Below, piece after piece: positions 34,526 through 44,161 of a stretch of 64,000 bases of DNA. The notes below the pieces were generated by a model that was given only the letters and a program-made list of their open reading frames with translations, had not been told where the DNA came from and ran no database searches. Origin of the DNA: a candidate division WOR-3 bacterium (GTDB taxonomy: Bacteria; Hydrothermota; Hydrothermia; UBA1063); NCBI GenBank assembly GCA_039803545.1, contig JBDRYS010000001.1, forward strand, positions 313,866 through 377,865, read 5' to 3'. A program made the position numbers and the translations under genes. How positions within the stretch are numbered: the stretch's first letter is position 1; each line of letters starts with the position of its first letter.

Positions 34526-34621
34526 GATGCAGTATGGTCGCCGTTTGTATTCCTCAGTTATTTTTGATGAAACAATCCCATTTCGAGTAGATTAATTTTG
34601 AGGAACGCCGCATGTTTGACT
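34526..34621 (+). repeat. tRNA-upstream repeat, copy 2
   Basis: Second copy of the ~95 bp element, beginning GATGCAGTATGGTCGCCG and ending in the TTGACT of the tRNA-Leu promoter. The core 34557-34610 differs from copy 1 at two of 54 positions. Both copies sit at the same distance from their tRNA promoter. Confidence 0.9.
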
Positions 34622-34644
34622 TTTCCTTAATCTTTCCTTAGAAT
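34616..34644 (+). promoter_or_regulatory. Promoter of tRNA-Leu
   Basis: TTGACT (34616-34621), 17 bp, TAGAAT (34639-34644). The start would be a few bases before the tRNA. acpP, 35 nt after the tRNA, may be read from the same promoter. Confidence 0.82.
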
Positions 34645-34653
34645 TAACACATC

Positions 34654-34739
34654 GCCGAGGTGGCGGAACTTGGCAGACGCGCTGCCCTCAGGAGGCAGTG
34701 GGTGTTCGGCCCGTGCGGGTTCAAATCCCGCCCTCGGCA
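34654..34739 (+). tRNA. tRNA-Leu (CAG)
   Basis: 86 nt with a long variable arm. Acceptor GCCGAGG/CCTCGGC, anticodon stem CTGCC/GGCAG around CTCAGGA, T arm GCGGG/CCCGC. CCA is not encoded. Confidence 0.97.
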
Positions 34740-34774
34740 TAAATCGAAAAAAACAAAGATAAAAGGAGGGTATT

Positions 34775-35011
34775 ATGGACATATACGCAACACTCAAAGA
34801 AATAATCGTAGATAAGCTTTCAGTCTCGGAGGATCAGATAAAACCAGAATCCAGGTTTATGGAGGACCTGGGTGCCGACTCCCTCGATGTGGTAGAACTC
34901 GTAATGGCTATTGAAGAGAAGTTTGGTATTGAGGTGCCTGATGAAGATGCAGAAAAAATCAGAACAGTACAGGATGCAATTAATTATATAAAGGCTAAAA
35001 TAGGCTCATAA
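34775..35011 (+). CDS. acpP: Acyl carrier protein
   Basis: 78-residue acidic carrier. The serine in [14 protein letters not shown] receives the 4'-phosphopantetheine arm; [13 protein letters not shown] is the usual helix III region. AAAGGAGGG precedes the ATG. Followed by fabF, the standard fatty acid synthesis pair, and preceded by tRNA-Leu. Confidence 0.97.
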   Translation: MDIYATLKEIIVDKLSVSEDQIKPESRFMEDLGADSLDVVELVMAIEEKFGIEVPDEDAEKIRTVQDAINYIKAKIGS

Positions 35012-35060
35012 GGTAGTAGGATTATTACCATTTTTAGGCCCTTAAATTTGGTTTTTTATT

Positions 35061-36302
35061 ATGAAAAGACGCGTTGTAGTTACAGGGATGGGGGTGGTAT
35101 CCCCTGTTGGTAAAAGCGTAAAAGAGTTTTGGGAGGCTCTCTTATCTGCAAAGAACGGAATTAAATTGATTGATAGATTTGATGTCTCCCTATTTCCTAC
35201 AAAAATTGCTGGTTTAATTGACGATTTTCATCCCGAAGAGAGGATAGATCCTAAAGAACTTAAGAGAATGGACCTTGTAACTCAGTATGCTTTGTATGCT
35301 ACTCATGAAGCCATCCTTGATGCGGGTCTATCAGAGGATAAATTTGATCCCTACAGAGCTGGCGTGATTTTTTCATCGGGTATAGGGGGTATCAAGACCC
35401 TTGAAGAAGAAGTGATTAAACTCAAGGAACAGGGACCGCGCAGGGTAAGTCCTTTTCTCGTTCCTATGATGATTGTGGATATTACGCCTGGCCACATCGC
35501 AATGAGGTACGGTTTTAAAGGTCCCAATTATTCCATTGTTTCTGCCTGTGCATCTTCATCCCATGCTATCGGTGATGCATATAGGTTGATTAAGTACGGA
35601 GATGCTGATATAGTGATTGCAGGTGGATCAGAGGCATCGATTACCCCAATCGGGCTTGCAGGATTTTGCAGCATGAGGGCCCTTTCTACAAGGAATGACG
35701 AGCCAGAAAAAGCCTCGAGGCCTTTTGATAAGGAACGTGATGGCTTTGTAATGGCAGAAGGGGCAGGGGTCGTTGTTCTGGAGGAGCTTGAACATGCGTT
35801 GAAGAGAGGGGCTAAAATCTATGCCGAGGTTGTCGGCTACGGTGCCACTGCCGATGCCTATCACATAACGGCACCTCATCCTGAAGGTGAAGGTGCTGTT
35901 AATTCCATGAGACTTGCTATAGAAGAGGCTGGAATTTCGCCTGAAGAAGTAAGTTACATAAACGCTCATGGTACCTCTACCCAGCTTAATGACGCTGCGG
36001 AGACAAAGGCGATCAAAAAGCTGTTCGGTGAATACGCTTACAAGATACCAGTATCTTCTACTAAGTCAATGACCGGGCACTTACTGGGGGCCGCTGGAGC
36101 GGTTGAATTCATCGCAACGGTAATGAGTGTTTACACTGATAAAATACACCCTACTCGGAATTACGAATTTCCTGATCCTGAGTGTGACCTCGATTATGTA
36201 CCAGGAACTTACAGAGAACTTACCGTAAATTATGCGCTTTCCAATTCCTTTGGGTTTGGTGGCCACAACGCTTCACTTTTGGTTAAGAAATACTCCGTCT
36301 AA
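35061..36302 (+). CDS. fabF: 3-oxoacyl-[ACP] synthase II
   Basis: Condenses malonyl-ACP with a growing acyl-ACP. The catalytic Cys is in VSACASSSHAIGDA, with the two histidines in NAHGTSTQLND and SMTGHLLGAAGA; the C-terminal NSFGFGGHNASL is typical. Length 413. The end overlaps the convergent transglutaminase gene by 20 nt. Confidence 0.97.
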   Translation: MKRRVVVTGMGVVSPVGKSVKEFWEALLSAKNGIKLIDRFDVSLFPTKIAGLIDDFHPEERIDPKELKRMDLVTQYALYATHEAILDAGLSEDKFDPYRAGVIFSSGIGGIKTLEEEVIKLKEQGPRRVSPFLVPMMIVDITPGHIAMRYGFKGPNYSIVSACASSSHAIGDAYRLIKYGDADIVIAGGSEASITPIGLAGFCSMRALSTRNDEPEKASRPFDKERDGFVMAEGAGVVVLEELEHALKRGAKIYAEVVGYGATADAYHITAPHPEGEGAVNSMRLAIEEAGISPEEVSYINAHGTSTQLNDAAETKAIKKLFGEYAYKIPVSSTKSMTGHLLGAAGAVEFIATVMSVYTDKIHPTRNYEFPDPECDLDYVPGTYRELTVNYALSNSFGFGGHNASLLVKKYSV

Positions 36303-38154
36303 AGTTTTCGAATTTCCTTTTAAGTTGCTCTAAATCACAGTTACCAGAAAATCTGCACTTATTGTATTCATCGAGAAAATCGATTGCTTCTAAGGATTTG
36401 ATAAGATTTGCTATTTCTTTAGACGTCATTGCAGGCGTGATTTTATAGCCTTTACTTTTCAATATTTTTTCGAACTTTCTGTAATAGAATGTGGCAGGAT
36501 GAAGCCTTTCTTTTGAGCGTTTAATGAGAAATGTTATGGCTGCAGTTAGGATAAATAGCGCAAGCAGGTATCCGAGAAGGAAAAGCACATTTTTCCTGAA
36601 AAGTTTCTTCATTGAACTTTGAAGGGCATTGAATATTCTAATTTGATTTGAAAAGCTAAACTCGAGAACCTGGGTAGTCCAGAGGTAAGAGAGGTAATCA
36701 ATATATTCACTTAGTTTGCTCAAAACACCCGGCTTTTCCTCAAAGGGAGGGGTTGGATCAAGGGAGAGCCACTGGTTGTTGAAGTAGTATTCAACCCAGG
36801 TATGGGCGTGTTTTGTCCGGACGATGAAGTAATTCCCGAAGAGGTTCCATTCCTTTGTAAGGTAGCCTGCTACGATCCTTGAAGGGATCCCCTGTCTTCT
36901 TAAGATTAACGCTGCAAGGGTTGCAAAATACTCACAATGCCCTTTGCGGGTTTTTAAGAACCGATTGACCCAATTCGTATCGCCGGCAATTTCCAATGAA
37001 TATTGGAAGTTTTTCAAAAAGTATACTTTTATTTTTTGTGCTGTTTCAAGGGGCGTAGCCGCTTTCAGATTTTCTATTTCGATGAGAGAATCGATGAGGG
37101 AAGTATATTTCTCGGGAACAGAGAGGAAATCAACGCCTTTGGGGTAAGTTTCATCTGGGGCAGATGACGAAAAAGCCTTATACTGTACTTTCCTTGCAAT
37201 TTCAGACTCTCTTGTTAAGAAAACTTTTCCCCAGGACTCAGTGTAGGGAATTCCTCTGACGTCGATATATTCAGGGTAGTTTGGAACATAGAGAGCCTTT
37301 GTAGACATTGGCTCAAGGGTAATTTGAAAGGCAAAGGTCTTGCTTTTGTAATTCTCTTTGCCTTTGTAGTTCCATCCCGTTAAATTTTCGGGATCCCTTA
37401 TCCATGTTTCCTTTTTATAAACATTATAAACATTCCCACGAATGTAGAGGAACTCATCGCGCCTCTTCATAAGGGGTTTAACTCTCATCAAGATTTGATC
37501 CCGCCTATTCATATATTCCACTCTGCCCATTTGTAGTTCGTTACCGAAACCTTCCCTCCGAGTGGGTGAATAGATTTGAGCCCTAAGGAGTACATAGGGA
37601 GAACGGGGTAGTATAATGAAGAAGAATAGTGACATTAGAGTAGTGGCAATACCAAAACCGATTCCAAAATTTCGCAGGGTATTTAGTAGGTCAACCCGGA
37701 GGCTTGTCTCCTTTTTGTCATCTAAAAAGGTGATGATTAAAAGGGCTATAGAGGCTGAGACAATGTAAAGTACGAGGTAAATTAAGAAGACGAAGGAGTA
37801 GTGAAATATGGCACTGTCTACAAAGTTGAAAAAGGAAAGGGCTACAATCTGTTTCAAGTCCCTCATAGCCTTTTTACCGAGAATCTTTATAATGCTCAGG
37901 GACATTATCCAGTAGGCAATAGCCTCAAAGGGCGTTCTCAGGGCTAAAGTAAAAAAGAAGAGGGTCAAAAGAATACCCAGAGCCGTTAAAATTTTTCCCG
38001 ATATATAAAATTCCTTTGTAAGGTCCAAATAGAAGGCGATGACAAGAATAGCTAAGAAAAAAAGTCCTGTTGGTGAGAGGGCATGAGCTAAACTTGCCAT
38101 TGCAACGGTGAGGGGCAAATAGACGATGGTTTTTATTCTTTTCTCAACTTTCAT
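36283..38154 (-). CDS. Membrane transglutaminase-like protein (TgpA type)
   Basis: 623 residues: about six membrane segments in the first 190, an extracytoplasmic region with a transglutaminase-like domain, one further membrane segment near 530-550 and a small cytoplasmic tail. The Cys-His-Asp triad is visible in RKGHCEYFA (Cys407), KHAHTWVEYY (His451) and LDPTPP (Asp466). Similar proteins follow DUF58 and MoxR genes in many bacteria; the natural substrate is unknown. It overlaps the DUF58 gene by 11 nt. Confidence 0.9.
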   Translation of the reverse strand: MKVEKRIKTIVYLPLTVAMASLAHALSPTGLFFLAILVIAFYLDLTKEFYISGKILTALGILLTLFFFTLALRTPFEAIAYWIMSLSIIKILGKKAMRDLKQIVALSFFNFVDSAIFHYSFVFLIYLVLYIVSASIALLIITFLDDKKETSLRVDLLNTLRNFGIGFGIATTLMSLFFFIILPRSPYVLLRAQIYSPTRREGFGNELQMGRVEYMNRRDQILMRVKPLMKRRDEFLYIRGNVYNVYKKETWIRDPENLTGWNYKGKENYKSKTFAFQITLEPMSTKALYVPNYPEYIDVRGIPYTESWGKVFLTRESEIARKVQYKAFSSSAPDETYPKGVDFLSVPEKYTSLIDSLIEIENLKAATPLETAQKIKVYFLKNFQYSLEIAGDTNWVNRFLKTRKGHCEYFATLAALILRRQGIPSRIVAGYLTKEWNLFGNYFIVRTKHAHTWVEYYFNNQWLSLDPTPPFEEKPGVLSKLSEYIDYLSYLWTTQVLEFSFSNQIRIFNALQSSMKKLFRKNVLFLLGYLLALFILTAAITFLIKRSKERLHPATFYYRKFEKILKSKGYKITPAMTSKEIANLIKSLEAIDFLDEYNKCRFSGNCDLEQLKRKFENFRRSIS

Positions 38155-39040
38155 AGCCTAAAAGAGCGAGTTTTTGCAGTATCTTGATTTTTTGCTGGAT
38201 TCCTGAATCGGGGGGTATGGCAGTTTTTCCATCAATTTTTAATCCTACGCTGTGTCCGAGTTCTAAAAAGTGGACCGCTAAGGAGGCAACCTTTTCGATT
38301 TCTTCTTCTGTTGCATTGGAACTGATATCAAGGCTGAGAACTTGGAAATTCTCATCCTCAAATTTTTTAACATAGAGTTTTTCTTCTTTAATTTTTTTCC
38401 AATGAATCCTGGAAATCTTGTCCTGAAAGGTGTATTCTCTCAGCCCCATGAAGTCACCGATGGCGCCTTCTTTGCTCGATTCCACACCCCAGCCTGTATT
38501 TTCGGGATTTTCGACCTTTACTTCTCTCTTAATTTTGTGAATATGTGGGAAAACAAGGAGGTTTAAATTCAATGGGTAGTACATCTCTCTTATTGTAAAA
38601 CTCAGCGGGAATGTCGTCCCTACAAAAATTGATTCAACCTTGTTATATCCTCTTCTTTCGAAAAAATATGGTAAAAGCCCCTCCTTGGAGCTCGATGGAG
38701 GGATTACATCGAATAAAACCCTTTCCTTGTCTGATTTTTTTGCATAGATAAGGAATAGCGGGAGAAAGCCTCGATTTTTCACTTTGACTTTCAAATAATT
38801 AATGGTTTTGGCGTACAGTTCCTCTGGGGGCGTTATAGTAAGCTGGATGGATTTTAGGCTAAGATAACTTATAAAACCTGAAAGGGCCATAATGGAGAGC
38901 AAAGCGGCCAAGAAAAAGTAGAGAAGGTTATTTCCTGAGTTAACTGCTGCGAAGCCGAGTAAAAGGGTGAGTGCCGCATAATACCTTCCCCATTTCTTTA
39001 GTTTTACGTAAGAAACAAAGGGTTTTGGTTTTCTCGGCAT
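38144..39040 (-). CDS. DUF58 protein
   Basis: 298 residues with two membrane segments near the N-terminus (about 20-62) and the DUF58 signature GDFMGLREYTFQDKISRIHWKK near 195-215. These proteins form a conserved trio with a MoxR ATPase and a transglutaminase or VWA protein and are thought to take part in assembling an envelope complex. It starts directly after moxR. Confidence 0.9.
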   Translation of the reverse strand: MPRKPKPFVSYVKLKKWGRYYAALTLLLGFAAVNSGNNLLYFFLAALLSIMALSGFISYLSLKSIQLTITPPEELYAKTINYLKVKVKNRGFLPLFLIYAKKSDKERVLFDVIPPSSSKEGLLPYFFERRGYNKVESIFVGTTFPLSFTIREMYYPLNLNLLVFPHIHKIKREVKVENPENTGWGVESSKEGAIGDFMGLREYTFQDKISRIHWKKIKEEKLYVKKFEDENFQVLSLDISSNATEEEIEKVASLAVHFLELGHSVGLKIDGKTAIPPDSGIQQKIKILQKLALLGYES

Positions 39041-39949
39041 TTACCTTGGGACTGGGATTTTTTCTATGAAATCTTTTAAGAAAATAGACACATCACATTC
39101 GGGGACGTCGCAAATAACCCTGTGGCTTGCGATGTAAGGGAATATTTCCTTCACATCCTCAGGAATTACATAATTGCGCCCTTCTATGATTGCCTTTGCC
39201 CGTGCACATTTTAATAGGTGTATGGAAGCCCTCGAACTCAAGCCTTCCTTAATGGAGGGATTATTTCGTGTAGAGATAACGATTTCCGAGATGTAATCAA
39301 TTATTGAATCATCGACCGTTACCTTTGCAACTTCTTGCTGTATTTTTAGAAGTTCATCCTTGGTCATTTGTTGATTTAAGTAAGGAATTAACTCCCTTGG
39401 GTCTCCGGTTTTTAAAATTTCCTGTTCTACCTCCTTTGAAGGGTAGTCAATGTTGATCTTCATGAGAAATCTGTCCGTCTGGGTTATTGGAAGGGGGAAG
39501 GTTCCTGCATAATCCATAGGATTCTGGGTTGCAAAAACTATGAAAGGTTTTTCAAGTTCATAGGTTTTTCCTTCAATGGTGACCTGCCTTTCCTCCATCA
39601 CTTCTATTAGTGCGCTCTGGGTCTTGGGAGAAGCCCTGTTGATCTCGTCAATGAGGACAAAGTTGGCAAATATTGGTCCGGGCCGGAATTCAAAGTTCCC
39701 TGTTTTTAGGTTGTAAATATTTGTTCCAAGGATATCAGAAGGTAAAACATCACTGGTAAACTGGATACGGCGGAAGGATAATCCAAAGATTTTTGCAAAA
39801 GTAAGTACAAAGGTTGTTTTTCCGACACCGGTGGGTCCCTCAAGGAGCACATGGCCATCGGCCACAATTGCAGTCAGAACAGCCTTAATGATTTCGTCTT
39901 GCCCTTTAATAACCTTTTTGGCTTCTTTGATAATTTTCTCAAATTGCAT
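39041..39949 (-). CDS. MoxR-family AAA+ ATPase
   Basis: Chaperone-like ATPase of 302 residues. Walker A GPTGVGKTT (about 38-46), Walker B VLIDEINRA, sensor 1 FATQNP and EERQVTIEG between them are typical of MoxR. I chose the ATG at 39949: it fits the family start and lies seven bases after TATAAT. The longer frame to 39979 would read through the promoter. First gene of the moxR-DUF58-transglutaminase operon. Confidence 0.93.
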   Translation of the reverse strand: MQFEKIIKEAKKVIKGQDEIIKAVLTAIVADGHVLLEGPTGVGKTTFVLTFAKIFGLSFRRIQFTSDVLPSDILGTNIYNLKTGNFEFRPGPIFANFVLIDEINRASPKTQSALIEVMEERQVTIEGKTYELEKPFIVFATQNPMDYAGTFPLPITQTDRFLMKINIDYPSKEVEQEILKTGDPRELIPYLNQQMTKDELLKIQQEVAKVTVDDSIIDYISEIVISTRNNPSIKEGLSSRASIHLLKCARAKAIIEGRNYVIPEDVKEIFPYIASHRVICDVPECDVSIFLKDFIEKIPVPR

Positions 39950-39956
39950 ATTGTCA

Positions 39957-39985
39957 ATTATAAATTGAGAGAGGTGCATTGCGAA
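39957..39985 (-). promoter_or_regulatory. Leaderless promoter of moxR
   Basis: On the minus strand TTCGCA (39985-39980), 17 bp, TATAAT (39962-39957), seven bases, then ATG. No ribosome site. Confidence 0.65.
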
Positions 39986-40006
39986 AGTAAATTTCCGCCC
40001 AAAGTT

Positions 40007-40034
40007 TTGACAATTTGCCTTCGAGCCTTAATAA
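40007..40034 (+). promoter_or_regulatory. Promoter of the 40-50 kb operon
   Basis: A perfect TTGACA (40007-40012), 16 bp, TAATAA (40029-40034). The leader would be about 20 nt and includes GGGAGG before the first gene. It diverges from the moxR promoter. Confidence 0.6.
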
Positions 40035-40061
40035 TTATAAAAACCTGTAAGGGAGGAAATA

Positions 40062-40529
40062 ATGGAGGCTGTGGATAACAAAAAAGTAGTAGCCATAGAG
40101 TATACGATGACTCTGGATGACGGGAGTTTGATCGACGCTACAAAGGGAGAGCCGTTTGTTTTCCTTTTTGGCGTTGGTGAAATTTTCCCTAAACTGGAAG
40201 AAGAAATGAAAGGTATGAAGGTAGGCGAAGAGAAAGACGTGGTGTTGGAACCCGATGACGCCTTTGGAGAATACGACCCTGAAGCGGTTCAGGTAATTCC
40301 ACAGGAATACTTTGGCGAAGAGGAACCAGTTGTTGGAATGCAGTACTATGCCCACTTTGAAGATGGCAATGAAGTACCTTTTTATGTGAAAGACGTTAAA
40401 GACGGTAATGTAACAATTGATTTTAACCATCCTTTTGCTGGGCATAGGATTCATTTCCACATAAAAATAGTAAATGTTAGAGATGCTTCACCTGAGGAAC
40501 TGGAACACGGGCATGCCCATCACGTTTAA
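40062..40529 (+). CDS. FKBP-type peptidyl-prolyl isomerase, SlyD-like
   Basis: 155 residues. An FKBP domain (YTMTLDDGSLIDAT, EIFPKLEEEMKGMKVGE) contains an insert-in-flap region (about 70-125) with DDAFGEYDPEAV, as in SlyD, which gives chaperone activity. The C-terminal EHGHAHHV can bind metal, as SlyD tails do. GGGAGG precedes the ATG. First gene of a 13-gene operon. Confidence 0.93.
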   Translation: MEAVDNKKVVAIEYTMTLDDGSLIDATKGEPFVFLFGVGEIFPKLEEEMKGMKVGEEKDVVLEPDDAFGEYDPEAVQVIPQEYFGEEEPVVGMQYYAHFEDGNEVPFYVKDVKDGNVTIDFNHPFAGHRIHFHIKIVNVRDASPEELEHGHAHHV

Positions 40530-40531
40530 AT

Positions 40532-40954
40532 ATGCCAGAACCAAAGGAGTGGTATTCACTTCCTATAAGAGATAAGAAGAGAAGAACAAAGTTTCTCCTT
40601 TTGTTCGCCCTTTCTGTAGGCATTTTTTGGTTTGCCTTTGGAACCTTTTGGGGGCTTTTTTCACTACTGGTGATTGCGTTAGTGCTTCTCCCATTTTATA
40701 CGAAGACTCATTACCGCATTGAGGAAGGTAAAATTTACATAAAGAAGCCTTTTTATGTGCTCGAAAAAGACCTTAGTTATTATAAGAAGGTCTTGAAGGA
40801 CAGGTATGGCCTTTTTCTCTCCCCCTTTAAAAAGAGCACACCCCTTGAAAATTTTCGTGGTCTCTTTTTGCAAGTCGACGATGAGAGTTTGAGAGATGAG
40901 CTCTTTGAGTATTTAAAAGGAGTGATTGAAGGTGGTGACAAAGGAGAAAGTTGA
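40532..40954 (+). CDS. Small membrane protein of unknown function
   Basis: 140 residues. A basic N-terminus is followed by two closely spaced hydrophobic segments (about 22-57) and a soluble part with YRIEEGKIYIKKPFYVLEKDL, which could be a bacterial PH-like fold; that is a guess. No conserved motif is recognised. It overlaps the next gene by 23 nt. Confidence 0.75.
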   Translation: MPEPKEWYSLPIRDKKRRTKFLLLFALSVGIFWFAFGTFWGLFSLLVIALVLLPFYTKTHYRIEEGKIYIKKPFYVLEKDLSYYKKVLKDRYGLFLSPFKKSTPLENFRGLFLQVDDESLRDELFEYLKGVIEGGDKGES

Positions 40955-41615
40955 AGAAAATATAAAAAGGCTAAGGGAGAATATTGAAGACATTAAAGCC
41001 CGTTATGGTATAGAAAGAGATATAGTTATTGAGGCCGTTACCAAAGGTGTGGACGCGGAAAGGATCCTTTGGGCTTATGAGGCTGGAATAAAAGTAATGG
41101 GTGAAAACAGAGTGCAGGAGGCCCTTCTCAAAATTCCTTTCCTTTCTCTTGATATTGAATGGCATTTGGTGGGTCATCTTCAAACCAATAAAGTTAAACA
41201 TGCCCTTAAGGTTTTTAAGGTAATCGAATCGGTGGATAGAGTGGAGCTTGTTGAAGCCCTTGATAAGAGATTGGATAAGACCCTTGAAATTTTCATTGAG
41301 GTGAATACTTCAATGGAACCCCAAAAAACAGGCTGCAAATTAGAGGAAGTAAATAACCTGGTGGAAGAGGTTCTAAGAAGGGAGAAACTCGTGCTGACTG
41401 GTCTTATGACCATAGGCCCTTATCCCGTTGAAGAGAAAAAAAGCAGGGAGGCCTTTTCTAAGCTAAGAGAGCTGAAAGAAAGGATTGAAAAGGATTTTGG
41501 AATTCAACTTCAGTGGCTTTCAATGGGAATGACAGAAGATTACCCCTATGCAATAATGGAAGGTGCCAATCTTTTAAGGATTGGAAGGGGGATTTTTGGG
41601 GAGGTAAATAGATGA
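40932..41615 (+). CDS. PLP homeostasis protein, YggS/PROSC family
   Basis: Monomeric PLP-binding barrel without known catalytic activity that buffers PLP. Features are EAVTKGV with the PLP lysine, GENRVQEA, EWHLVGHLQTNK, LMTIGP and LSMGMTEDYPYAI near the phosphate site. I take GTG at 40932 (227 aa), with AAAAGGAG nine bases upstream; TTG at 40926 is also possible. Next to divIVA, a common association in bacteria. Confidence 0.92.
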   Translation: MVTKEKVEENIKRLRENIEDIKARYGIERDIVIEAVTKGVDAERILWAYEAGIKVMGENRVQEALLKIPFLSLDIEWHLVGHLQTNKVKHALKVFKVIESVDRVELVEALDKRLDKTLEIFIEVNTSMEPQKTGCKLEEVNNLVEEVLRREKLVLTGLMTIGPYPVEEKKSREAFSKLRELKERIEKDFGIQLQWLSMGMTEDYPYAIMEGANLLRIGRGIFGEVNR

Positions 41616-42073
41616 GGCTTACTCCTTTAGAGATAAGGAAGGCAACCTTTAAGATGAAATTCAGGGGGTTTGACCCTGAGGAAGTTCTCACTTACTTAGA
41701 GATGATTTCAAATGAATTCGAAAAATTAATTCAGGAGAACGAGCGGTTGAAAGAGAGAGTAATGGTTATGGAAAAGAAGCTTTCAGAGTATGAAGAGCTT
41801 GAAGAGAGTTTGAAGAAGGCTCTATTTCTCGCTCAGCAGTCATCAGAGCAGGTAATAGAGAATGCTCAGGAGAGGGCTCAGAATATAATAAAGGAAGCCC
41901 AGGTTAAAGCGGAAAGGATGATTGCAGAAATCGCCCTGAAGAGGTCTAAACTCGAAGATGAAGTCCAGAAACTGGAAAAGAGGAAATATGAAATTCTTCA
42001 AAAACTCAGAGGCGAATTGGAGTATTATTTGAGACTTCTCTCAAGGGAGGTGCAGGACTTTGAGGGAAAGTGA
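41612..42073 (+). CDS. DivIVA-domain protein
   Basis: 153 residues. The N-terminal lipid-binding domain has LTPLEIRKATFKMKFRGFD and the rest is a long coiled coil rich in Glu, Lys and Arg. DivIVA proteins mark poles and septa through membrane curvature. It shares ATGA with the preceding gene and overlaps the PNP gene by 14 nt. Confidence 0.92.
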   Translation: MRLTPLEIRKATFKMKFRGFDPEEVLTYLEMISNEFEKLIQENERLKERVMVMEKKLSEYEELEESLKKALFLAQQSSEQVIENAQERAQNIIKEAQVKAERMIAEIALKRSKLEDEVQKLEKRKYEILQKLRGELEYYLRLLSREVQDFEGK

Positions 42074-42878
42074 AATTATTTTTAATGCTGTAGAGCTCTT
42101 AAAGTCTAAGGGCCTTGATAAAGTTGATGTTGCAATAGTGCTTGGTTCCGGGCTTGGTCCACTGGCGGATGGCGTAAGAGAAATTTTCAGGGTAAAGTAC
42201 GACGAGATCGAAGGTTTTCCTGTGTCTACCGTCGAGGGGCATGAGGGGGTTTTGATTTACGGAGAATTGGAAGGAAAACGAGTACTTGTTTACAAAGGAA
42301 GATTTCATTATTACGAGGGATATTCCACCAGACAAGCGACATTGCCTCTCAGGATTCTTAAACCTTTAAACGCGAAGGTGTTGATTCTGACTAATGCCGC
42401 TGGAGGTGTAGTACCTTCGATGAAACCTGGAGACATTATGCTCATCCGGGATCATATCAATCTTATTCCCGACAATCCGCTTCGCGGGCCAAATCTTGAA
42501 GAATTTGGCCCAAGGTTCCCTTCGATGCATGATGCTTATGATGAAGAATTAAGAAGGCTTGCAAAGAAGTGTGCAGTGGAAGAGGGCATATTTATACGAG
42601 AGGGTGTTTATGTGGCTTTGCAAGGGCCATCCCTTGAAACCCCTTCGGAATATTTATTTGTGAAAGCAATTGGTGGTGATGCCGTTGGAATGTCCACCGC
42701 TCCTGAAGTTATCGTTGTGAGGCATATGGGAATTAAAGTCCTTGCCTTCTCTATAATTACCAATGTGGCAAATCCCTACGCACCTTCTCTTGCAACCCAT
42801 GAGGAGGTACTGCAGGTGGCTAACGAGGCCGGACGAAAACTGGAAAAATTAATTCGCAGGGTAATAAGGAGTTTGTGA
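42060..42878 (+). CDS. Purine nucleoside phosphorylase (trimeric type)
   Basis: Phosphorolysis of purine nucleosides to base and ribose-1-phosphate. Signatures are VLGSGLGPLAD, GHEGVLIYGEL, VYKGRFHYYEGY, NAAGG, GVYVALQGPSLETPSE, GMSTAPEVIVVRH and FSIITNVA with the Asn of guanine/hypoxanthine-type enzymes. Length 272. The start is TTG at 42060 with GGGAGG about nine bases upstream; it fits the family start. Confidence 0.95.
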   Translation: MRESEIIFNAVELLKSKGLDKVDVAIVLGSGLGPLADGVREIFRVKYDEIEGFPVSTVEGHEGVLIYGELEGKRVLVYKGRFHYYEGYSTRQATLPLRILKPLNAKVLILTNAAGGVVPSMKPGDIMLIRDHINLIPDNPLRGPNLEEFGPRFPSMHDAYDEELRRLAKKCAVEEGIFIREGVYVALQGPSLETPSEYLFVKAIGGDAVGMSTAPEVIVVRHMGIKVLAFSIITNVANPYAPSLATHEEVLQVANEAGRKLEKLIRRVIRSL

Positions 42879-44153
42879 ATGAAGATTGCAGTTATTGGGA
42901 GAGGTGGAAGGGAAGACGCAATAGCTCACAAAATTTCTAAGTCTCCAAGGGTTGATAAACTTTACGCTATTCCGGGAAATCCAGGAACGGCAAGGTATGC
43001 CCAGAATGTAAATTTTGCGGTCGATGATTTTAAATCGATTTTAGATTTTGTAAATGCTGAGGGGATTGATATCGTTGTTCCGGGGCCTGAGCTTCCTATC
43101 TCCAAAGGGATTAAAGATTTTTTGGAGGCAAATTCAAAGGCCTTTGTCTTTGCTCCACCGGCTAAATCTTCTTTCCTTGAAGCCTCTAAGATTCGTGCCA
43201 AGGAATTTATGAAGAGGAATGGAGTCCCAACGGCCGATTTCATGTCCTTTGAAAATTACGAAGAGGCCCTTGGGTATGTTAAAAGGCTTAGCAATTATCC
43301 CATTGTCATTAAAGCCGATGGTCTTGCAGAGGGCAAAGGTGTTTCGATAGCTTATACCCCTGCTGAGGCCTTTTCAATTTTGTACGAATACATGGTGGAA
43401 TTAAAATTTGGTGAGTCATCAAGGAGAGTTTTAATTGAAGAGTTCCTTTCTGGAGTGGAATATTCCGTCTTTGTTGTGACCGATGGAGAGGAATTTGTCT
43501 GGATCGGGGACGCCTCGGATTACAAGAGGGCATACGACGGGGACAAAGGTCCAAATACGGGCGGAATGGGTTCCGTCTCCCCCGTGCCCTTTTTAAACGA
43601 AGAAATGAGAACGATCACGAGAGAGGCAGTAATAAAGCCAACTATAGATGGCCTGAAAAAGGAAGGCATTCCTTACATGGGCTTCCTTTATTTTGGCCTT
43701 ATTTGGACTTCAAAGGGCCCAAAGGTTCTGGAATTCAACGTGAGACTCGGTGACCCAGAGGCACAGGTAATACTTCCAAGGCTCAAGAACGATCTTGTAG
43801 ATATCATAATTTCTGCAAGAGAACATAGGCTAAGAGAGGTAAAGGTGGAATTTGATGATCGGGTTGCGGTTTGCGTTGTTATCGCCAGTGGTGGTTATCC
43901 AGTACATTATGAAAAAGGGAAAGTAATACACGGTTTAAATAAATTGCCACAGGATGTTATCCTTTATCATGCTGGTACAAAGGAAGAGAATGGCAAGATT
44001 TATACCGATGGGGGGAGGGTCCTCAATCTTGTAGTTCTTGATAAAGATTTTAATTCAGCTGCGGAGAGGGTTTACAGCGAGATTGAGAAGATACACTTTG
44101 AAAATTTATTTTACCGAAGAGACATCGGTTCCTTAGAGAGGTTTAAAATTTAA
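42879..44153 (+). CDS. purD: Phosphoribosylamine--glycine ligase
   Basis: ATP-grasp enzyme of de novo purine synthesis. Features are IGRGGREDAIAHKI at the N-terminus, VIKADGLAEGKGVSIA and GPNTGGMGSVSPVP in the ATP-grasp domain, and FNVRLGDPEAQVILPRL. Length 424. It begins at the base after the PNP stop. Other pur genes are not in the window. Confidence 0.97.
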   Translation: MKIAVIGRGGREDAIAHKISKSPRVDKLYAIPGNPGTARYAQNVNFAVDDFKSILDFVNAEGIDIVVPGPELPISKGIKDFLEANSKAFVFAPPAKSSFLEASKIRAKEFMKRNGVPTADFMSFENYEEALGYVKRLSNYPIVIKADGLAEGKGVSIAYTPAEAFSILYEYMVELKFGESSRRVLIEEFLSGVEYSVFVVTDGEEFVWIGDASDYKRAYDGDKGPNTGGMGSVSPVPFLNEEMRTITREAVIKPTIDGLKKEGIPYMGFLYFGLIWTSKGPKVLEFNVRLGDPEAQVILPRLKNDLVDIIISAREHRLREVKVEFDDRVAVCVVIASGGYPVHYEKGKVIHGLNKLPQDVILYHAGTKEENGKIYTDGGRVLNLVVLDKDFNSAAERVYSEIEKIHFENLFYRRDIGSLERFKI

Positions 44154-44161
44154 CTTTCACA